DNA from: Bacillota bacterium
GTDB taxonomy: Bacteria > Bacillota > Clostridia > Christensenellales > SZUA-584
Assembly (NCBI GenBank): GCA_023390815.1
Contig: JAEWCC010000049.1
Coordinates: 62,001-126,000, forward strand
Direction: 5' to 3'
Length of the DNA: 64,000 nt
Made by a program: the position numbers and the translations under genes. The first letter of the stretch is position 1. Every line of letters starts with the position of its first letter. Shown here piece after piece: positions 17,531 through 25,252 of the stretch. The notes under the pieces were generated by a model that was not told the origin of the DNA, did not search any database, and saw only the letters and a program-made list of their open reading frames with translations.

Positions 17531-17606
17531 TTGACAAAGTACGGCTCCTGAGTGATAATAACTGCGTTATCATACATAACAATGTTATGATAAAGAACAC
17601 CGTTAT
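17531..17606 (+). promoter_or_regulatory. Promoter with three phased TetR half-site pairs
   Basis: TTGACA (17531-17536), 17 bases, GATAAT (17554-17559). From the -10 onward lie three related 13-base inverted repeats: ATAAC-TGC-GTTAT (17558-17570), ATAAC-AAT-GTTAT (17576-17588) and AGAAC-ACC-GTTAT (17594-17606), each starting exactly 18 bases after the previous one. They cover the transcription start, so occupancy should block initiation of the flavoprotein operon. Confidence 0.8.
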
Positions 17607-17624
17607 GCATCAGGGGGCATTCGA

Positions 17625-18209
17625 TTGGCAAGAGAAGATCAAAAGATGCGCAGCGACAGTGTGCGGCAGGCAATTATCGATACCGCGTTACAGCTTGGGT
17701 TGGAAGAAGGTTTCGAGGCCATTTCGGTACGTAAGATCATTGGCCGGATGAACTACTCCACGGGCGTCGTGTATCACCACTTTAAAGACAAGCAGGAAAT
17801 CATCGACGCTATCGAGGCTTCGGAGACCGCCAAGTTTTACGGTGTGATTTCGCAGCTCGTGGATACCTCGGTAGACGCTGTTACCAATATGATAACAGTC
17901 TTTCACCAGTCCATGCAGCTGGCGTTGGAGGAGCCCGAAAAATACAACCTGATCGTGCTGCATAAATACAGCCGTCATAAGCCGAGCGCGTCCCCGTGGA
18001 TCAGCCACATCAGCAAAAACTTGGAGCGCGATATGCAGGCAGGTCGCGTACGCACGATGGATGCAGAGAAAGCTGCCTTCTCCATCTGGAGTTCGTTTCT
18101 CGGGTTCAACCTGATGTTGTCCCGCATGGAAGGGCTCACGATGCAGCAGGCCGAGGCCATGTTCGCGATACAGACCGATATTATTTTTAAAGGAGTTATA
18201 AAACCATGA
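17625..18209 (+). CDS. TetR-family regulator of the flavoprotein operon
   Basis: 194 residues with a TetR helix-turn-helix (ISVRKIIGRMNYSTGVVYHHFKDK). The C-terminal domain is not specific to a known ligand class. The start is TTG at 17625, 8 bases after AGGGGG. The stop overlaps the flavodoxin start by 4 bases. As first gene of the operon and neighbour of three operator-like repeats it is very likely an autorepressor; the inducing ligand may be an electron acceptor or quinone-like compound, which is a guess. Confidence 0.88.
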   Translation: MAREDQKMRSDSVRQAIIDTALQLGLEEGFEAISVRKIIGRMNYSTGVVYHHFKDKQEIIDAIEASETAKFYGVISQLVDTSVDAVTNMITVFHQSMQLALEEPEKYNLIVLHKYSRHKPSASPWISHISKNLERDMQAGRVRTMDAEKAAFSIWSSFLGFNLMLSRMEGLTMQQAEAMFAIQTDIIFKGVIKP

Positions 18210-18628
18210 AAAAGATCAGTGTGATCTACGCTACGATGACGAAGCATTCCAAAAAGATTGCGGAAGCGGTAGGGGCTGCGCTGGGCGTTTCGGCACAGAA
18301 CATCGCCGATAAGCCCGTTGTTGGGGAAACCGATTTGCTGTTTGTCGTCGGGGGACTCTACAGCGGCGAAAGCCTCCCCGATCTTCTGGACTATGTTTCC
18401 GGTCTCAGCAGCGAACAGGTGAAATCCGCAGCGCTCATTACATCGAGTGTTTCCAACAAAAAGGGGCAGGAAGGTGTCCGCAGCCGGCTTAATGGCAACG
18501 GTATACCTGTGCTGGAAGAATTCCGATGCCTTGGCAATTTTGTTTTCTTCAAGCTGAGCCATCCGAATAAGTCGGAAGTACAAAACGCGGTCGATTTTGC
18601 CGTCCGTCTTGCCAAAAAGGAAGGCTGA
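18206..18628 (+). CDS. Flavodoxin-domain protein
   Basis: 140 residues of flavodoxin fold. IYATMTKHSKKIAEAV is the FMN phosphate loop, and FVVGGLYSGESLPD is the loop beside the isoalloxazine ring. It is single-domain and cytosolic, so probably an electron carrier or small oxidoreductase. The start overlaps the TetR stop; the next gene begins 2 bases after its stop. It is expected to supply electrons within the operon's pathway. Confidence 0.85.
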   Translation: MKKISVIYATMTKHSKKIAEAVGAALGVSAQNIADKPVVGETDLLFVVGGLYSGESLPDLLDYVSGLSSEQVKSAALITSSVSNKKGQEGVRSRLNGNGIPVLEEFRCLGNFVFFKLSHPNKSEVQNAVDFAVRLAKKEG

Positions 18629-18630
18629 TA

Positions 18631-19038
18631 ATGAAAAAAGGCCTTATAATAACGGGGATCGTTGTCGGCGCACTGGTGGTGATCGGAGTTGTGATGTTTG
18701 CGCTGATGTCCAGCGCAGCAAGCAACGCGCTCGCATCAATGGTCTATGAAGATGTGGACATGAGCCAGGCTGCGGATGGAACATATGAAGGCACTACGGA
18801 TGCCGGCATGGTCAGCGTCAAGGTATCGGTGACTGTAAAAGACCATGCCATCAGTCAGATTGATATTCTCGAACATAAAAACGGCAGGGGCGCCGCAGCA
18901 GAGGCGATTACTTGGGACATGGTTGAAGCCAACACCTACGATGTGGACGCCGTCAGCGGCGCGACGCTTTCGAGCGAGACGATTAAGAGCGCCGTCAGCA
19001 AGGCGCTCAAAGTGAGCTGCGAAACCGCTACATCCTGA
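18631..19038 (+). CDS. Membrane-anchored FMN-binding domain protein
   Basis: 135 residues. An N-terminal transmembrane segment (GLIITGIVVGALVVIGVVMF) precedes an extracytoplasmic FMN-binding domain. The motif D106-A-V-S-G-A-T112 matches the ApbE flavinylation consensus, with Thr112 the expected site of covalent FMN. Such proteins carry electrons outside the membrane in respiratory or extracellular electron-transfer chains. No apbE gene occurs in this window, so the transferase must be encoded elsewhere. Its company of three cytosolic flavoproteins suggests a route from the cytoplasm to the outer face. Confidence 0.88.
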   Translation: MKKGLIITGIVVGALVVIGVVMFALMSSAASNALASMVYEDVDMSQAADGTYEGTTDAGMVSVKVSVTVKDHAISQIDILEHKNGRGAAAEAITWDMVEANTYDVDAVSGATLSSETIKSAVSKALKVSCETATS

Positions 19039-19055
19039 TGCAACTAAGGAGCAAC

Positions 19056-19589
19056 ATGATTACAGTCATTGCGGACGAAGGACAGAACAAAATCGGATTC
19101 GAGATCTGCCAGGCGCTGATTGCGCAGGGCGTACAGTCGGATTATGTGCCGCTGGATAACGTTGTGGTGAAGCCCTGCGTGAACTGCGGCGGCTGCACGA
19201 ACAAAACCTATGGCCGCTGCGTGGTGCGTGACGACGGAGACTGGATATACCCCAAGATTATAAAGTCCGAGGTGCTGGTGCTCGTGACGCCCATCGTATT
19301 CGGAAGCTATTCATTCAAACTCAAGCGTGTGCTCGATAAATTCGGGCTGTTTATGGACCGCCACTATTTTTTGGTGAATGGCGAACTCACCAAAGGGGGG
19401 ATGCCGGACAGGACGTTCAAGTGTTTCGCCGTGGGCGTCACCGAGGATGCCGCAGAAGGTGATTCGTTCAAGCGGCTGTTTCACGAGTTGCTCACCATCA
19501 CGAGAGGCGCGGGCAAGGCGTTTGTGACCGCCGCTTCGCTGTCCGATGAAATGAAAAGTGATATCGTCAAGGAGGCAGCGCATGCATGA
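19056..19589 (+). CDS. NADPH-dependent FMN reductase-like flavoprotein
   Basis: 177 residues. The Cys motif KPCVNCGGCTNKTYGRC near residues 45-60 and LVLVTPIVFGSYSFKLKRVLDKF match the iron-sulfur-flavoprotein/FMN-reductase superfamily; the cysteine spacing C-x2-C-x2-C-x6-C could hold a cluster. The start at 19056 is preferred because AAGGAG precedes it by about 7 bases; an upstream ATG at 19038 overlaps the previous gene without one. It overlaps the following flavoprotein by 4 bases. Substrate is unknown. Confidence 0.8.
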   Translation: MITVIADEGQNKIGFEICQALIAQGVQSDYVPLDNVVVKPCVNCGGCTNKTYGRCVVRDDGDWIYPKIIKSEVLVLVTPIVFGSYSFKLKRVLDKFGLFMDRHYFLVNGELTKGGMPDRTFKCFAVGVTEDAAEGDSFKRLFHELLTITRGAGKAFVTAASLSDEMKSDIVKEAAHA

Positions 19590-20236
19590 ATAAGTTTTTG
19601 CTCATCAATTTAAGCCCTCGCAAGGAGGGTACCAGCGTTACGCTGCTGAACGCCTGCGAACAATATCTGGACGCCAGGGGCTTTGCTACAGAGGTGAAGC
19701 ATCTTTACCCCAGCCTTAAAGATCCTTCCGCGTTTTTCGACGCCATTGCTCAGGCGGATACGCTCGTGCTTAGCGGCCCGTGCTATATCAACACCTATCC
19801 GGCGGATACACTATGGCTGCTGCAGGAGCTGGCCGCGCGCTCGGAGCTGCTGCACGGTCAGAATGTTTACGGTATGATACAGGGCGGCATGCCCACCGCC
19901 CATACGCACGCTTCCGGTCTTTCGATGCTTGAGCTGTTTTGCAAACGGTGCGGCCTTAAGTATAAAGGTGGGTTCGTGATGGGCCTTGGCGCGATGCTGA
20001 ACGGGCAGCCGCTAAGCAAGCTGTTCAATGCCAAGGCGGTGCTCCGCCAGCTGAACGTATTTTTTGCTCACATCGAAAAAGGCGAAGTTTCTCCGTCTGA
20101 AGTTTACGAATCGGCTATGCTCAAATGGTCCGGCCTCAAATACAGGTTGATGTGCAAGCTGATCAACCGGAAGATGGATAAAGACCTCATTTCGATCGGC
20201 ATTGATATCCGTCAGCCCAGTCCCTATCTGAAATAA
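19586..20236 (+). CDS. NAD(P)H-dependent oxidoreductase-like flavoprotein
   Basis: 216 residues beginning FLLINLSPRKEGTSVTLLNAC, the FMN-reductase phosphate loop, with TLVLSGPCYINTYPADTLWLLQ for the second flavin loop. It lacks the four-cysteine motif of the preceding protein but keeps a C-terminal extension of about 50 residues. It is the last gene of the operon and is followed by a hairpin terminator. Tandem diverged paralogues of this kind may form a heteromer; that is inference. Confidence 0.8.
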   Translation: MNKFLLINLSPRKEGTSVTLLNACEQYLDARGFATEVKHLYPSLKDPSAFFDAIAQADTLVLSGPCYINTYPADTLWLLQELAARSELLHGQNVYGMIQGGMPTAHTHASGLSMLELFCKRCGLKYKGGFVMGLGAMLNGQPLSKLFNAKAVLRQLNVFFAHIEKGEVSPSEVYESAMLKWSGLKYRLMCKLINRKMDKDLISIGIDIRQPSPYLK

Positions 20237-20264
20237 TGCCAAACATAGCAATATGAAAAACGAG

Positions 20265-20298
20265 GCGGATAACGGGGTAACCCGCTGTCCGCTTTTAA
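20265..20298 (+). terminator. Terminator of the flavoprotein operon
   Basis: GCGGATAACGGG / CCCGCTGTCCGC around GTAA (20265-20292), with CTTTTAATG following. One mismatch and one bulge in the stem. Confidence 0.7.
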
Positions 20299-20412
20299 TG
20301 TTCAGCAGGAATCATATTACTGCGCATATATATCAAATTATATAAATATGCTGTATAATAAATTATTGGAAAATTGGCAGAAACGCAGCATATATGGAAG
20401 GGGGATTATGAT

Positions 20413-21060
20413 ATGAAGTGCAAATTTTGCGGCGCGGAGACGGACCAGGCAACGGTTTTCGGCGTAATGGAAAAGACTCATTATGATAACCGCACAACCA
20501 CGGCAGATACGGACACCGGCCAAACAAGGTTTGAGGCAAAGGCTTTGGTCAGGATTCCTTATTGTGCGGCATGTGCAAAAACCGTTCAGCATACCGTCAG
20601 AAAAAAATATATGAAGGCGACACTGGGCTTTTCTGCGGCTGCCGTGGTTCTTATCGCGATTCGACTTTTAATCGGCAGCGGCGGAACAGATAAAACGCTG
20701 ATCCAGGCTTGTACATTTCTCGGTGTGATCACACTCATTGGTGCCATCGTTAACCTCATCTTATGGATCAAAAGCGCTGTTAAGCAGGGAGGAACCCTGG
20801 AAGAACATTGTATCGCGCAATATACGGAAGCAAGCTGTGTTCCGGGCGAGGATGTCTTGTCGCCGGTGCCAGGCGCAAGCGTTATTCTCACTCCGTCAAA
20901 AGGCAGCCTTTCTAATCGCTGGAGTATCACTTATAGCCCTGTTTCTTCCAAGAAATTGGAATCCATAAAAGTCACGAAAAGCAGTTCTGGTAAAAACAAT
21001 GCATGGAATCTCTTGAAAGTATGGTTTGAATCTGACAAGGCGCAGCTACCCGCCAGCTAA
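20413..21060 (+). CDS. Zinc-ribbon membrane protein of unknown function
   Basis: 215 residues. KCKFCGAE at the N-terminus and CAACAK near residue 48 give two C-x-x-C pairs for one zinc. Two transmembrane segments follow (about 62-82 and 91-118), then a soluble tail of about 100 residues. The start at 20413 has an AAGGGGG site 8 bases upstream; a longer frame from 20374 has none. No family is recognised. The gene stands alone between the flavoprotein operon and the convergent patatin gene. Confidence 0.68.
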   Translation: MKCKFCGAETDQATVFGVMEKTHYDNRTTTADTDTGQTRFEAKALVRIPYCAACAKTVQHTVRKKYMKATLGFSAAAVVLIAIRLLIGSGGTDKTLIQACTFLGVITLIGAIVNLILWIKSAVKQGGTLEEHCIAQYTEASCVPGEDVLSPVPGASVILTPSKGSLSNRWSITYSPVSSKKLESIKVTKSSSGKNNAWNLLKVWFESDKAQLPAS

Positions 21061-21110
21061 TATAATACTTCCATGGGTATCAATGACGTGAGGCCTAAAT
21101 CTACGCTGCA

Positions 21111-21926
21111 TCATTCACCCGATGCAACGGCCTTTTCATGAACATCTTCTTCCATACACAGCAGCGCCTTAATCTCGTCGATATGGTTTCGCGCTTCTTC
21201 CTCTCCGATCCTGATCATGGTCTCGATGCTCTTGATCTGATGGCGGCGGTAGCTGTCGAGCTGAGGCTTAAGCATGATGTCGGCATATTGCGCGCAGATC
21301 TGGCTGTTAACGTTGATACTTAAATTATAAGCGGTCAGAAATACGTCGAGGCGCTTTAAGCTCTGTGTACCGCGGCTACGCTCCGCGTTGAGGTTGATGC
21401 CTACTACGCTCTGCGCGCCCATCGTGCGAACTGCCTCGGTCGGGATGCTGCGCAGCACGCCGCCGTCAATATAAGTTTTGTGACCAATCTGTACCGGCTG
21501 AAACACGCCCGGCACGGCACAGCTGGCCGAGAGCGCCTTGGACACATTGCCGCGGCAGAGCGTCTCCAGCGTGCCGCGCTCCAGATCCACCGCGATGGCG
21601 CAGAAAGGTTTCTTCAGTTCGCTGAACGTGGCACCTTTGAGGAAGCAGTCGGCGAACTGTTCAATGATCTCGCTGCTCATGTACGAGAATATCGGCTTTT
21701 TGGGCATGACGTTTTTGTCCCGGATGTTGAGCGCAAAATCGTAAAGCTCCTGCCACGGGATCTCCGCGGCATAAAGCGCTCCCGCAATCGCACCGGCTGA
21801 GTTGCCCGCCACATAATCAAATTCGATGCTGTTTTCCTGAAATACGCGGATCGCGCCGATGTGCGCAAACCCGCGCGTACCGCCGCCTCCAAATGCAATA
21901 CCGATCTTTTGATGCCTGAATTTCAT
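21111..21926 (-). CDS. Patatin-like phospholipase
   Basis: 271 residues. GGGGTRGFAHIG is the oxyanion loop, G41-N-S43-A-G the nucleophile elbow, and YIDGGVLRS provides the catalytic Asp of the Ser-Asp dyad. This matches the RssA/YchK group of bacterial patatins, which are lipid acyl hydrolases. The start at 21926 follows GGAGGG by 6 bases. No signal peptide; it acts in the cytosol or at the inner membrane face. It diverges from the serpin pair across 161 bases. Confidence 0.9.
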   Translation of the reverse strand: MKFRHQKIGIAFGGGGTRGFAHIGAIRVFQENSIEFDYVAGNSAGAIAGALYAAEIPWQELYDFALNIRDKNVMPKKPIFSYMSSEIIEQFADCFLKGATFSELKKPFCAIAVDLERGTLETLCRGNVSKALSASCAVPGVFQPVQIGHKTYIDGGVLRSIPTEAVRTMGAQSVVGINLNAERSRGTQSLKRLDVFLTAYNLSINVNSQICAQYADIMLKPQLDSYRRHQIKSIETMIRIGEEEARNHIDEIKALLCMEEDVHEKAVASGE

Positions 21927-22087
21927 TAATAACCCTCCATTGATAAGCAGTTTTGACCATATATCACAAACCATACGCGGCTGTTTCAAAGAAACCTGTA
22001 TCCGCGCAGTGTTTGATGTGTATTGGAGCCGGAACTTTTAGAAACTTTTGTGCGTCTTATCTGCAAGTGACCCAAAGGAGAAAAACA

Positions 22088-23359
22088 ATGAGAAAATTGC
22101 TGACTGCTATCATCATATTATCGCTGCTTGCCGGATGTGCGGTTCAGTCCGCGCCGGAGGTGCCGGAGCAGACACCCGGTGCATCGGACGGGATGCAGCC
22201 GCTGGGAATCCGGGCCGAGCTTATGGCGCAGCCGGTGCAGCCGCTGGACCCGGATTTTGTGAGCGGCGTCAACGGTTTTGGCTTTTCGGCAGCAACCCGT
22301 CTGATGAACGACGAAAACCTTGCGATTTCGCCGGTCAGCATTGAGCTTGCGCTCGCGATGACGCGCGCGGGCGCTGCCGGACAGACCCGGGAAGACATGG
22401 CTTCTGCGCTTGGTTTATCCGGGCTTACAGATGAACAGATCACGGACGCGTGCCGGTCGCTGATGTGGCGCGCTAACACTGGCGGAATGGAAGCGGCCGA
22501 TGCGCTTTGGGTGGGTGAAGGCCTCACGCTCAGCGACGCTTTCGCCAAAACGTGCGCGCAGGATTTCATGGCGGACGCGTATCCGCTTGTGATACCCGGC
22601 GCAAAGGACGCCATCAACGCATGGGCGAGTGAGAAGACGCACGGACGCATTGACGATATTATTCAGGATGAGCTTGACCTCGGCGTACGGATGGTGCTTG
22701 CGAACGCGCTCTATTTCCTCGGCGATTGGGCGGAGCCTTTTACGGCGGAGGAAACATACGACGAATCCTTCAACGCACCCTCGGGCAGTGTGACCTCTTC
22801 GTTCATGCACAGCACACGCGGAGTGCCATATTACGAAAACAACGACTTCTCTATGATCACGCTGGACTTTGAAAGCGAGGCGGGGGAAGGCCAGTACGCG
22901 ATGGCGTTCTTGCTGCCTGCGGAGGGGAGCACGGCGGATCAACTGCTCGGGTCGCTATCGGGCGAAGTGTTTGCGCAGGCGCTCTCCAACGCGCAGCCGC
23001 GCGAAACCATCATCAGCCTGCCCAAGTTCGAGTTTGCGTATTTCAACTCCCTTAAAAATACGCTGGTCGACATGGGCATGGGGGTTGCGTTCAGCGAAGG
23101 TGCGGATTTCTCGGCGATGACGACGGAATCAAACGGCTTATATATCGACGACGTGCTGCACAAGTGCTTCGTTAAGGTGGATGAACTGGGCGCCGAGGCC
23201 GCCGCGGTCACCGTGGTTACGATGAGGGAAAGCGCTGCTATGCCGCCTCAAAATGCGGCGGTGTTCCATGCGGACCGTCCGTTCGTTTTTGCGATCTATT
23301 CGCAGGAGGACGGAGCGATCGCATTTCTGGGCGTGGTGAACGATCCGTCACAAGAGTAA
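22088..23359 (+). CDS. Serpin-family protease inhibitor lipoprotein 1
   Basis: 423 residues. The N-terminus is a lipoprotein signal (LLTAIIILSLLAGC) so the protein should be anchored outside the membrane. Serpin hallmarks follow: LAISPVSIELALAMTRAGA, NALYFLGDWAEPF and FVFAIYSQEDGAIAFLGVV. The reactive-loop hinge GAEAAAVT has the small residues needed for loop insertion, so it is probably inhibitory. The loop then reads VVTMRESAAMPPQ. The ATG lies 8 bases after AAGGAG. It is 12 bases upstream of a paralogue, so the two form one unit. Confidence 0.92.
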   Translation: MRKLLTAIIILSLLAGCAVQSAPEVPEQTPGASDGMQPLGIRAELMAQPVQPLDPDFVSGVNGFGFSAATRLMNDENLAISPVSIELALAMTRAGAAGQTREDMASALGLSGLTDEQITDACRSLMWRANTGGMEAADALWVGEGLTLSDAFAKTCAQDFMADAYPLVIPGAKDAINAWASEKTHGRIDDIIQDELDLGVRMVLANALYFLGDWAEPFTAEETYDESFNAPSGSVTSSFMHSTRGVPYYENNDFSMITLDFESEAGEGQYAMAFLLPAEGSTADQLLGSLSGEVFAQALSNAQPRETIISLPKFEFAYFNSLKNTLVDMGMGVAFSEGADFSAMTTESNGLYIDDVLHKCFVKVDELGAEAAAVTVVTMRESAAMPPQNAAVFHADRPFVFAIYSQEDGAIAFLGVVNDPSQE

Positions 23360-23371
23360 CAGGAGGATGAT

Positions 23372-24619
23372 ATGAAAAAGCTTTTGTTGCTGGCTTTTGC
23401 TGCAATGCTGATACTGTCAGGATGCGGCGCGGCGGCCAATCATGGCGTAGCGGGCATCGTCTACCGCGCGCAGCTCAAGCCTCAGCCTGTGGTTGCACTG
23501 GGAGAGGATTTTTCCCGCGGCGTCAACGATTTTGGCTTTAACGCGGTGGGGCGGCTCTATGATACGGATGAAAATCTCGCTGTTTCCCCGGTGAGCATTG
23601 AGCTGGCGCTCGCGATGACACGCGCGGGCGCGGCGGGGGATACGGCGGAGGAAATGAAAAACGCGCTGGGCCTTGGCGCGCTCTCCGAAGAGCAGATCAT
23701 TGAGGCATTCCGGCAGATGATGTGGCGTGCCAACACCGGCGGTATGGAAGCCGCGAATTCTATCTGGCTGGGCGATCGCTACACGTACAGCGAAGAATTC
23801 GTGAATACCTGCCTGAAAGACTTTATGGCCGACGCATATCCGCTCGAGATTCCCGGCGCAAAGGATGCTATCAATGGTTGGGTGAGCGAGAAAACGCACA
23901 AGAAGATCGATAAGCTGCTGGAGCAGGAGCCCGATGAGCAGACAGAGATGATACTGTGCAACGCGCTCTATTACCTCGGCGACTGGGCGAGCCCATTCGA
24001 GGCGGACGACACTTACGACGGAGACTTTAACACATCGGGCGGTCCCGTAACCGCGTCATTTATGCACAGCGACTGGAATATTCCATATTACGAAAATGAC
24101 GCATTCTCCATGATTTCGCTGGAATTCAAGAGCGAAGAAGGAGGCGGCAAGTACGCGATGGCGCTGCTGCTGCCTGCGCAAGGCACGGGCATCGGCGACA
24201 TGCTCTCCGCGCTCGACGGTGACAGCTTTGCCGCGGCGCTTTCAGGCCTTGCCGATGAGCAGACGCTGATCAAGCTGCCTAAGTTTGAATACATGTACAG
24301 CGCCTCGCTGAACGAGCAGTTGATCGAAATGGGGATGCCGCTCGCGTTCGATCCCGAGGCGGCGGATTTCTCCGGCATGACGGAGGAGGAGAACGATCTG
24401 TTCATCTCTAACGTACTGCACAAATGCTATATCCGGGTGGATGAGCTGGGCGCAGAAGCGGCTGCGGTGACTGAGGTGGAGATGGGGGTGACCTCCGCGG
24501 CGCCGATCGAGCAAGCAATGACGTTCTACGCCGACCGGCCGTTCCTGTTCGCGATCTATTCGCAGGAGGATGGCGCGATCGCCTTTATGGGCGTTGTGAA
24601 CGATCCGACGCAGGAATAA
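23372..24619 (+). CDS. Serpin-family protease inhibitor lipoprotein 2
   Basis: 415 residues, a close paralogue of the preceding serpin throughout. Lipobox LILSGC marks surface anchoring. The inhibitory hinge GAEAAAVT is conserved, but the exposed loop differs: EVEMGVTSAAPIEQ instead of VVTMRESAAMPPQ. Different P1 regions usually mean different target proteases. AGGAGG precedes the ATG by 7 bases. A strong terminator follows about 90 bases later. Bacterial serpins are uncommon and mostly reported from gut and thermophilic anaerobes. Confidence 0.92.
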   Translation: MKKLLLLAFAAMLILSGCGAAANHGVAGIVYRAQLKPQPVVALGEDFSRGVNDFGFNAVGRLYDTDENLAVSPVSIELALAMTRAGAAGDTAEEMKNALGLGALSEEQIIEAFRQMMWRANTGGMEAANSIWLGDRYTYSEEFVNTCLKDFMADAYPLEIPGAKDAINGWVSEKTHKKIDKLLEQEPDEQTEMILCNALYYLGDWASPFEADDTYDGDFNTSGGPVTASFMHSDWNIPYYENDAFSMISLEFKSEEGGGKYAMALLLPAQGTGIGDMLSALDGDSFAAALSGLADEQTLIKLPKFEYMYSASLNEQLIEMGMPLAFDPEAADFSGMTEEENDLFISNVLHKCYIRVDELGAEAAAVTEVEMGVTSAAPIEQAMTFYADRPFLFAIYSQEDGAIAFMGVVNDPTQE

Positions 24620-24707
24620 CCACCAAAGACGCCGTGCGTCACCAGGGACTTGGAGATAATGTTTCGGGCAGGCGCAATGCGCACCGCGTTTGTCCGAGCT
24701 CGCAAGC

Positions 24708-24742
24708 AAAGGGGACAGGTTGCCCGCCTGTCCCCTTTGTAT
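24708..24742 (+). terminator. Terminator of the serpin operon
   Basis: AAAGGGGACAGG (24708-24719) pairs perfectly with CCTGTCCCCTTT (24727-24738), loop of 7, followed by GTATT. Confidence 0.8.
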
Positions 24743-24788
24743 TACTGCGTTTTAAGCGATACACAGTTGCGACGGAAAATTCGGGCGA

Positions 24789-24852
24789 TTGACAAAACGA
24801 TGTTCCAACGTTATACTGCTAATATATTTACTAAACTAGTAATTTAGTAAAT
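24789..24852 (+). promoter_or_regulatory. Promoter plus palindromic operator for the DUF2087 gene
   Basis: TTGACA (24789-24794), 17 bases, TATACT (24812-24817). Just past the expected start site is an inverted repeat with 10-base arms, ATTTACTAAA (24826-24835) and TTTAGTAAAT (24843-24852), around a 7-base centre. A repressor bound here would block elongation or initiation. Confidence 0.72.
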
Positions 24853-24870
24853 ATGAAAGGAGGCACATGG

Positions 24871-25176
24871 TTGAAAACAAAGCGCATCGACATTTCGCCG
24901 TTTCTCGACGAAGAGGGCAGGATTAAGCAATGGCCTGCACACGACAGGGTAAGAAACCCGGTGCTGGATTACCTGTGTAGTAAATTTGAAGAAGGCAGAA
25001 TATATACCGAGAAGGAAGTCAACGCAATCATCGAACGGTGGCATACCTTTGGAGACTATTTTCTCTTAAGAAGGTCTCTGATTGATTATAAGCGGATGGC
25101 ACGAAAATCGGACGGAACGCAGTATTGGGTTGTGGACAGGCCGGAAGCGGGAGAGCAAAGGCAGGAGCGTGAATGA
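24871..25176 (+). CDS. DUF2087 domain protein
   Basis: 101 residues dominated by a DUF2087 domain: DISPFLDEEGRIKQWPA, EKEVNAIIERWHTFGDYFLLRRSLID and MARKSDGTQYWVV. The domain occurs alone or fused to ArsR/MarR-like DNA-binding domains and is usually called regulatory. The TTG at 24871 is chosen because AAGGAGG precedes it by 7 bases; an in-frame ATG at 24853 overlaps that site. The strong palindrome in the promoter suggests a repressor, possibly this protein, but DNA binding by DUF2087 alone is unproven. Confidence 0.78.
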   Translation: MKTKRIDISPFLDEEGRIKQWPAHDRVRNPVLDYLCSKFEEGRIYTEKEVNAIIERWHTFGDYFLLRRSLIDYKRMARKSDGTQYWVVDRPEAGEQRQERE

Positions 25177-25213
25177 GGGGATAGCCAAGCTGCACCCAAA
25201 TGAGAAGGCTCTA

Positions 25214-25252
25214 TGTAAGTAAGGGGCAGCTATCGGCTGTCCCTTACTTACA
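25214..25252. terminator. Bidirectional hairpin at the end of the YcaQ-like gene
   Basis: Stem TGTAAGTAAGGG...GCAGC pairs with GGCTG...CCCTTACTTACA. It includes the stop codon region of the convergent YcaQ-like gene (stop at 25248-25250), so the hairpin and reading frame overlap by 5 bases. Confidence 0.72.

Noticed and set aside
18631..19038. RnfG or NqrC subunit
   Set aside because: The FMN-binding domain is similar, but no other rnf or nqr genes are present and the protein is shorter than those subunits.
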